In this document: positions 1 through 64,000 of the stretch, piece after piece
How the letters are laid out: the number at the start of each line of letters is the position of its first letter
How positions within the stretch are numbered: the first letter of the stretch is position 1
Assembly: GCA_029339505.1 (NCBI GenBank)
Contig: JAQISU010000134.1
Span: 1,483,501 to 1,547,500, forward strand
Source of the DNA: Unio delphinus
Lineage: Eukaryota > Mollusca > Bivalvia > Unionida > Unionidae
Direction: 5' to 3'
Length of the DNA stretch: 64,000 nt
The notes under the pieces: model-generated
The model's database searches: none
What the model saw: the letters and a program-made list of their open reading frames with translations, nothing else
What the model was told of the DNA's origin: nothing
Translations under genes and position numbers: made by a program

Positions 1-31
1 TTTAGAAGTGTGTAATGTTCCATTCACTGTA

Positions 32-1257
32 CAGTAGTCCCCCTCTTGAACGGCCCCCTTGAACAGCGGCAACCCACTTCTTAAGACCAGAATTCCTTGG
101 CACCGACGAGTTTGTATTCAAAAGTACCCCTCAAGAGCGGCCACCCCTCTAACACGACCAGCGGCCAGCATTTTAGTACAAAAAATGTAAAATGTCCCCC
201 TCATGAACGGCCACTTTTGTTTCTTTAAATGTATCCAGAACCAATAATTAATTCAAATCTTGACGTACGGTAAGTAGTTTTGATTATCTCTATTGTAGAT
301 ACATCTCTCCGAGTGTCAAGTCACCGTTAAAAGTGTCGACTAAAGGATTTATAGTATATCTATAAATGTCGATGTTTACAGGAAATGGGCTCAATAATGT
401 TATGATAGAGTTTGGGGTTTAACACCTTTGTCGAGTTCTTCTCATTGATGATTATAACCAGACGTAATTGTTATAATCATAACAGGGTCAGCATATGCTA
501 AAAATAGATTTTGTACATTGGCACACACAGTGAACCTTAAAAATCAACAGGGTACCAGACAAAGACCGGAAAAATCATGTGACAACACATTATGGCTTCC
601 TTTACAAAGACTGTATTTCGTACACTCGACACAAGTTTTGTCTGCATAATTAAATCGCATACAGTCAGCAATTACCGAATAAATCATTACCAAACATTGA
701 AATGTCATCACGTTAACGGATACATTATTTTAGAAGAAAGTTTGTTATTCTACACGACGACATCAGAGAACATGGGGGGGGGGGTGACTTGCCGAACATT
801 TTTATGTAAAGACTCGAAAAAACAAGTTTATGTTCAAATAATTTGAATAAACAAAGTCATAACCGATAAGAAGGTTATTCAGAAGCAGTGGGAAAATGGA
901 GCAAATTGAAAGATAATTGTGTATGTACCAAAATGTAAATGACGTTTTTGAATCCATTTGCAATGTGCATGATAACAATACCCACTCGCATATCACACTT
1001 ACGACAAGAAAGAAAAAATAGTAACGTGTATTCAGTTGAAATAAATTTGTTATTCTAACAAAAAGAACCTTTTATTGTTTAATGTTTCATTTAGACGAAG
1101 ATATTTAATGTTTTGAAGTATGTAGCTTTCTTACTACGTACATTCCATATACATGTACTTCTCATAATAAATTTAGCTCCCCTCTGGAACAGCCACCCAT
1201 CTTATAAGGCCACTTTCCCGGTACAGCAGGGGTGGCCGTATAAGAAGGGGATTACTG
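32..1257. mobile_element. TA-flanked DNA element with CAGTARTCCCC inverted ends
   Basis: The left end reads TA then CAGTAGTCCCCCTCTTGAAC. The right end, reverse complemented, reads TA then CAGTAATCCCCTTCTTATAC. Matching inverted ends plus TA dinucleotides on both sides fit a Tc1/mariner-pogo type element. The sub-terminal parts on each side repeat GGCC-containing motifs. No transposase ORF is recognisable, so it is probably non-autonomous. Confidence 0.6.
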
Positions 1258-1816
1258 TACTCTTTCTACTTCCACCACTCATTCAAGCAGAGGTTAGAGG
1301 CAGATGCATGGATTGTTTGTTTTTTTTAAATATTAGTTATAAATTAAACCAGACTTTTTATTTCATTTTATCTTAACAGTATTCAAGATAAATTCATTAA
1401 TCTTTTATCCATAATGTTAGTTTCAAGGTCAAAGGCCATGAAAGTAAAGTGAAATGCCGTAGAACTGTATAAATTGTAGCACCGTGCATTCTCACTGGAT
1501 AGGAGAATGCAATAAGATTATATGAAAATGCATTACTTTTGATAAACATTTTGTTTTATCCATTACAGAATGGCTGTCTAGATTCCAAAAAGTTGATGTT
1601 ACCGTCTTGGAAAAATTAGGCAGATTCTATAAAATTAAAATCAGCACAGCAAATAGTCTATAAAATTAAAATCGGCACAGCAAATAGTCTCACAGTCTGA
1701 AAACATCAAATGTGTCATTGTTAGGCTTGGAAAATATAGCGAATAAATTTTAACATTATTAGTAATAAATAATAAGTCTAAAACAAAAATGGCAGGTTAG
1801 AAGAATTTTGTTAAGC
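1258..1816. other. Intron sequence, 31-bp direct duplication only
   Basis: Nothing coding is seen. A 31-bp unit (CTATAAAATTAAAATC...) occurs twice in tandem at about 1627-1690, differing at one base. The rest is AT-rich intron. Confidence 0.6.
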
Positions 1817-2027
1817 AGGGGCCTTGAGTGGTATGAAGCTCTCGCCGTTAAGATCACTGCCATCTAACCTGGGTTCGAATCTCAGATTCGGCCAAAGTCG
1901 GTATGTGAGAAAGCTTGCCAGTAAATTCTTGTGGGTTGGTGGTTCTTTCTGGGTTCTTCCACCATTAATACTGGCCACCATGTATAGCCTGTTGTGTGCT
2001 GAAAAATGGCGTTAAAAACAACAGCAG
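1817..2027 (+). repeat. SINE with tRNA-like head (family 1)
   Basis: It begins GGGGCCTTGAGTGG, has the B-box-like GGGTTCGAATC near 1870, a body with GAAAGCTTGCCAGTAA and ends GAAAAATGGCGTTAAAAACA. Other copies are at 3501-3750 (+), 4515-4676 (-) and 41571-41815 (-). Probably a Pol III-transcribed retroposon. It is not a functional tRNA, because no cloverleaf can be built after the B box. Confidence 0.75.
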
Positions 2028-2257
2028 TCTAGTCCAAGAGACAAAGATGGTCACCTATTCAAGTTGCAGACTGACTTGAATAGTTGAATGTAAATGATGA
2101 CCTACTAGTAACTTACGGCTAACAAAAAGCAGGAAGGCAAAAATTACTTTGTGGTACTAAAATAAAAATACAAACCCTCAGACAAATGTATTGTGCTGTA
2201 GTTGACAAACTTAGTGATGCAGAAGTAAGATGGGTACCTGATAATGTTTTATTCCAG

Positions 2258-58803
<56,546 letters not shown>

Positions 58804-59159
58804 TCTAGGAAAGATAACGACTTGATTGTCCTACCAATAGAATTGCTGCGTTCACTTTAGATCCTTACCAGTGTCAGCAGCTGGGCATTGAAACCATTTT
58901 TAATATGTGTTAAATTTAGGGACTTTCTTTGGAATTCATAACTTCATATTGCAGAAGGTTAGAAATAGTTCCTGAGAATTTTTTAACATGTTGACACCAT
59001 AATGCAGATTTTATGTTCATGATGTAATTTTTTGATGCAAACAAATGAAAACAATACTTGCTCCAAAGAAATGTAGATTTTCTGATGCAAAGAATTTGTG
59101 GTCAAATGACATAGATGATGACGCTGATAATCAGATGTGGCCATAATGATACAGACTGA

Positions 59160-59850
59160 CTTGTTAATAACTTGTGTGGTGATAATGATATAGACAGTGA
59201 ATTGTTGATAAATAACTTGGCCATATTGATATAGACGGTGACATGTTGGTAAATAACTTGGCCATATTGATATAGACAGTGAATTGTTGATAAATAACTT
59301 GGCCAAACTGATATAGACAGTGACTTGTTGATAAATAACTTGGCCATATTGATATAGATGGTGACTTGTTGATAAATAACTTGGCCATATTGATATAGAT
59401 GGTGACATGTTGATAAATAACTTGGCCAAATTGATATAGACAGTGACTTTTTGATAAATAACTTGGCCATATTGATATAGACAGTGACATGTTGATAAAT
59501 AACTTGGCCATATTGATATAGACAGTGACATGTTGATAAATAACTTGGCCATATTGATATAGATTGTGACTTGTTGATAAATAACTTGGCCATATTGATA
59601 TAGATGGTGACATGTTGATAAATAACTTGGAAATATTGATATAGATGGTGACATGTTGATAAATAACTTGGCCATATTGATATAGACGGTAACATGTTGA
59701 TAAATAACTTGGCCATATTGATATAGATGGTGACATATTGATAAATAACTTGGCCATATTGATATAGATGGTGACTTGTTGATAAATAACTTGGCCATAT
59801 TGATATAGATGGTGACATGTTGATAAATAACTTGGCCATATTGATATAGA
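59160..59850. repeat. 41-bp minisatellite in the probable POLR2B 3' UTR, about 17 copies
   Basis: Unit: GATAAATAACTTGGCCATAT then TGATATAGACGGTGACATGT and T. Since 41 is not a multiple of three and the minus strand unit has no stop, all three minus frames are open for about 250 codons, each cycling through the same 41-residue pattern. This is a repeat property, not a gene. Confidence 0.93.
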
Positions 59851-60245
59851 ATTATGTATGGAATTATGTAGTTCTTGTAGAATTGTTTGTGTATTGTAAG
59901 GAAGTGTTGAGATCAATAATATGACATGCCGTTTATGTGGATCACTGTTTTATGTTGAGAATTATTGAAGAATGGCTTATGCAGGATGGCAATGTGGACC
60001 CATGTAAATTACTTATGCAGGTTACCATATGAACCAGTGTAAATGGCTTCTGCAGGATATCCAGTTGGGCATGTTTAAATTGTGTATACAAAATGTCAGT
60101 GTTGACCTGTGTAAATTACATAATACAACATGCATACCTGCTGACCATTACTGTTTTTGGTGTGAGTTTGACAATTTTATGCACAAAATTATGTCTGATG
60201 TTTGCCTGTGCATGGGTTATGTGTTAAGTACTTTGATGAAAACAA

Positions 60246-60251
60246 AATAAA
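60246..60251 (+). promoter_or_regulatory. Candidate poly(A) signal AATAAA
   Basis: AATAAA is followed within about 20 bases by the T-rich stretch GCTGCTTTTGTC, a reasonable downstream element. An alternative AATAAA lies at 61212-61217, followed by TATGTGTG. Which is used cannot be decided from sequence alone. Confidence 0.45.
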
Positions 60252-60270
60252 GCATTGAAAAGCTGCTTTT

Positions 60271-61659
60271 GTCTATTATAAACCTTTTTTATTCCCAAAC
60301 ATTGATTATGTGTGAAAAGAAACATGGCTTCCACACAGCACTTGCAAATATTTGAAAAAGTAATTTTCATACATGTACATTGAGATGTTATAATTATAAC
60401 AGCTGTAATTATCTTGAACACCAGCTGGTTTCATTGATTTGAAAATCTTTTTCTAATGGTCTTTATATTAATGTAGAGAATTGGATAGAGAATAACTATG
60501 ACATTCCAAAATCAACAATGTATCAAGTAAGATGGCGTGATTGTTGTGACACCTGAACACGCGATGACTAAAAGATGTAATGGGAGAGGGATAAGTTTTA
60601 ACTTTAAAACATACGAGTCGAATTAAAGACAAATCTAGAGTCCTTCCTCCAAAATTTAAAATTCAAATACATAATGTAATGCAGCACTCAAATTTAGAAT
60701 GTCACAATGCTTGTTGCAAGAATTGTAGAATCGGCTTCACAATCAGTCACAGATGAAAGTTGGTACAGACTTGGTAAAGTTTGTTGTAAATAAATTTTGT
60801 TGATATATTTTGAATTGTAGTACTAATCAACATGGATTTTGTCCATTTGTGACAAGAATTTTCACCAGCTGCAGATTAGGTTAGTAAAGAAATGTACCAA
60901 TTTCATACAAATTATTGTAATTATGTGATGTAATATGTAGATTACACTTCTTATGCACAGATTACACTGTCTGACTGCTTAAATTAGTTTCTATTTATTT
61001 GGGGAGTGGCTTGCAGGTATGTGCTTATGATGCAGTTTTGTGCATGTTTTCCATTTGACCAAATTTATATCAATGTTGTATGGGTGAAAAATGTCCCTAA
61101 ACTTTATAGCTCATCAATTTTTCAGCTGTTGTAAATCTGAAGAATATGTTTTCTAATTGTATTTTAAGACTACAATACATTGCGTAAATGTGAAGCTATT
61201 TTGTTCTGTAAAATAAAATAATTAAAAAATATGTGTGACTTATTTAACACATTCTGAAATTAATTTTAATCTCTAACTAGCTGTTGCCATAAAATACGTT
61301 GGATTAAGATAACTGTATAATGAACAGGTTTAACTGTCAAAAATGTTTTTAATTTTAAGTGATAGTCTGATAGGTCCGATAACAAAACTAGATTACAGAT
61401 TGTTGGTTGAATAGGTAGGCAGATAGACATAAAAATATGCAGTATATAGACCAATATTAATAGGCAACTGTACATAGTAAAACATCTTGAGCATCAATCA
61501 TTGAAATACTCTGCATTATTCAAATGGAAAGATTTTTCATGTCTTGTACCTTGACAATAAATGTTTAAGAACTTAAATAAGAGTTAAAAGTTTTGATCTG
61601 CTATTGAATTTATTTAGTATATAACTGATATTTAAGTAATACATAAACCAAATAAATTG

Positions 61660-61733
<74 letters not shown>

Positions 61734-62514
61734 CAGTATGTGGTCACAACTGAGTTGCCAGTTCAAAATGGCATTTTCTGAACAAGTTGTGGGATTAGTT
61801 GTGGACAGTTAAAATATGCAGATTCATAAAAGTGACTGTGGCTGAAACAAAAGACATTGCTGATATTAATTGCGGCCTTTGGAAATTAGATGATTCAAGA
61901 TTTTATGGTGTACCCATTAAAATGCTTTTTTAAGACCCACTCCATATCTGAATTTTTGTATTTTAATTCAAATTATTTTATTTTAATTCACAATTAAAAT
62001 AAATGTATTGTAATTTAACCTATCTTTTTGGGGATTATGAACATTAAAATATTTTTGATTACTATATAGTCTATGATTTTAAAATGGGAAGTGGTTTATG
62101 GCATCATTTTACATATAAACCTATTGTCTTTAGCAGCGTCTCTGAAATTTTTTGGCATCTGCTGTTATGCATGAAAAAGAAACTTAAATTTATGACTTTT
62201 GAACTTAATAAATGAATGCTGTGAATTCCAGTTCCAATTTTAATACAAAATTTCATCATTTGTAACCATAAAAAAGGAAGCAGAAGTTTAGCCCACAAAT
62301 GAGTTGGTATGTGATGTGTATGTAGCACATGTGGCACAACATTCCATTTGCCGAGTTGGGCACATCCTTTGGGCGGTGGCTGCATTATAAATATCAAACC
62401 CACAGCTGACTGGATCTCTGTCTCCATATGGACAAACTGGAGAAAAAAAAATTTAAACAGTTAAGATTTGTCATTCTGTCTTCACTATTTAAAGCTCAGT
62501 ATCATTTTATTCAA
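60271..62514. other. Intergenic, (TA)n microsatellite at 61663-61731
   Basis: About 34 TA dinucleotides. Otherwise AT-rich without recognised coding. A second AATAAA lies at 61212. Confidence 0.6.
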
Positions 62515-63870
62515 TAATAATAATAATAATGAGGACTTTGTATAGCGCCTAATCTTTCGAAGCTCTAAGCGCTTTACACCATTAATAATGATATGACTGC
62601 ACTACAGAACAGCAAATGACAAAAACAATGAAATTGGAAAACATAAAAACATGCTGAAAACATATACAAAACATGATTAGGTCGCTAAGTTTGTCCCTGC
62701 AGTCGAAACAAGTTTGTCTTAAGAGCACTCTTAAAAGGGACCACTGTTTCTTTGTGTCTAATTTCAATGGGCAATTCATTCCACGTCGCCGGGCTAGATA
62801 GGTATGTTGGACTGGAGACTGTCATTGAAACATAGCACAGAGAACAAATTTTGTGTTTGATTCTGTATCGAATCGATAGCTAGTGTAGGGCCACAGAGCA
62901 GTGGTGAGGTGTGCTCTGATCGAGGTACTCTAAAGATGATCCACGCAGCTGTGTTTTGAAGTTTCTGGAGTAAATATTGTGACGAACCAGACATAATTGA
63001 GTTACAATAATCCAGTCTTGAAAGTACTAATGAACACACAAATGTTTTAGTGGCATCAACTGAAAGATATTTATGAATGGAACTGATGTGTCTCAATTCA
63101 AGATATGCAGCTTTGCATATGTTCATGACATGCAGTGTGAAAGTGCTGTATAGAGTAACACCTAGGTTTCGTACTGACTGTGAGAATTTAATGTTGGTGT
63201 TGCTGATATTTATTGTCTGAGGTAAAAGAAGTGAATGAGAAAGTCTTGGTGTTGTGATCAGAATAGCCTCAGTTTTATTATCATTCATCTGCAGCTTGTT
63301 ACATGTCATCCATGATTTCACATCAGAAATGCACTTCTCTACTCCATGGATGGTAGCATCAACTTCAGTTGGGTGGCTAGACTTGTATATTTGGGTGTCA
63401 TCAGCATACAATTGGTGCGACACTGGGTGATCATCTATGACATTTGAGAGCGGCTGAGTGTACATGATGAAGAGAACCGGTCCAAGAACAGATCCCTGTG
63501 TAACACCACAACATACATCAACTGGGCTGGAGTGTATTCCATTTGCAGATATAATTTGTGTCCTGTTGACTAAATAGGACTTAAACCACTGTAAGGCTAT
63601 ATTCTGAATGCCAAATACATGCTGTGAAGTAATATATCATGGTCTATTGTGTCAAATGCTGCAGATAAATCTAGGGGAGTGAGGACTGTAATCTTTCCAC
63701 TATCCAAAGCAGAGAGACTGTCACTAAATACTTTTAGAAGAGTAGTTTCCGTACTGTGGCAAGGCAATATGCAGACTGTACATTAATAAAAAGACTTTGA
63801 ATTCAAATGAGATACAAGTTGAGTAAGAACAACCTTTTCTAAGATTTTTATATGAATGGGAGATTAGAAT
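62515..63870 (-). mobile_element. CR1/Jockey-like LINE, 5'-truncated, reverse transcriptase fragment
   Basis: On the minus strand the sequence runs through LDLSAAFDTIDHDIL (first catalytic Asp block, about 63680-63630), then GVTQGSVLGPVLF (about 63510-63470) and QLYADDTQIYKSS (the YADD box), with KLQNTAAWIIF and NLGVTL further on. The longest frame is 62794-63465 (223 codons). The 3' end is at low coordinates, with GCGCTTTACACC-type tail and an ATT repeat at 62515. Frameshifts, for example near 63630, make it inactive. The 3' tail is shared with 2685-2995. Confidence 0.8.
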
Positions 63871-64000
63871 ACAGTACAATACAGTAATTTATTTTGTCTT
63901 TTGATATTTTGTTTTTTATTTATCCAGCTAATAACGTCGACTTCACCTCATCCCAAAATGATCCCCATAATGTGTGTTTCCCCAATGTATACAAAGAGAC

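Larger units (their letters stand above)
58804..60270 (+). other. Probable POLR2B 3' UTR
   Basis: The sequence after the stop codon has no further RPB2 coding. If the poly(A) signal at 60246 is used, the 3' UTR is about 1.45 kb and contains the 41-bp minisatellite at 59160-59850. The extent is inferred only from the hexamer. Confidence 0.5.

Noticed and set aside
58983..59916. Three overlapping minus-strand ORFs of 245-271 codons
   Set aside because: They arise from a 41-bp minisatellite without stops on that strand; all three frames show the same cycling 41-residue pattern.

Overview
This window is eukaryotic, from an animal, and is dominated by one host gene on the + strand: POLR2B, encoding RPB2, the second-largest subunit of RNA polymerase II. 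I can place 20 coding exons between 2258 and 58803. They join in frame through 19 GT-AG introns and encode 1055 residues plus a stop codon. The first ~100-120 codons and the promoter lie to the left of the window. The protein is collinear with animal RPB2 and keeps the catalytic-loop acidic pair, the conserved basic residues of the active centre and the C-terminal zinc site. The AT-rich sequence, tRNA-derived SINEs with (ACA)n tails, a DIRS retrotransposon, a CR1/Jockey-like LINE and large numbers of minisatellites suggest a marine invertebrate, most likely a lophotrochozoan such as a mollusc. That placement is an inference; no species marker is visible.

Region by region. 1-2257 is an upstream intron with a TA-flanked DNA element (32-1257) and a SINE. 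2258-20220 carries exons 1-9; its introns hold SINEs, a LINE tail, degenerate DNA-transposon debris (about 7130-9355), short pogo-type MITEs and hAT copy 1 (12473-14981). The 9.9-kb intron 20221-30100 begins with about 20 tandem copies of the preceding exon's 3' end and splice donor, then holds a ~7.4-kb DIRS-type (tyrosine recombinase) retrotransposon (21701-29090) with inverted terminal repeats and an internal complementary region. 30101-45464 carries exons 10-15; its introns are filled with minisatellites, a nested pair of DNA elements (35231-37811) and an 839-bp TIR element (38703-39541). 45465-52207 contains hAT copies 2 and 3. 52430-56308 begins with a ~1.8-kb array of a 74-bp unit. Exons 18-20 lie at 56309-58803, followed by a probable 3' UTR that contains about 17 copies of a 41-bp unit. 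The right end is intergenic, with a (TA)n tract and a truncated LINE on the - strand.

No other convincing host gene is present, and I see no functional RNA gene. The most notable signals are (1) tandem duplications anchored exactly on splice sites of this essential gene: a tripled 3' splice site that stays in frame, and two arrays that multiply the 5' splice site; (2) the DIRS element with its proline-rich 81-bp coding minisatellite; and (3) three hAT-derived copies, each with a perfect 5-bp target-site duplication. All identifications rest on reading the sequence and remembered family features; no database search was run.
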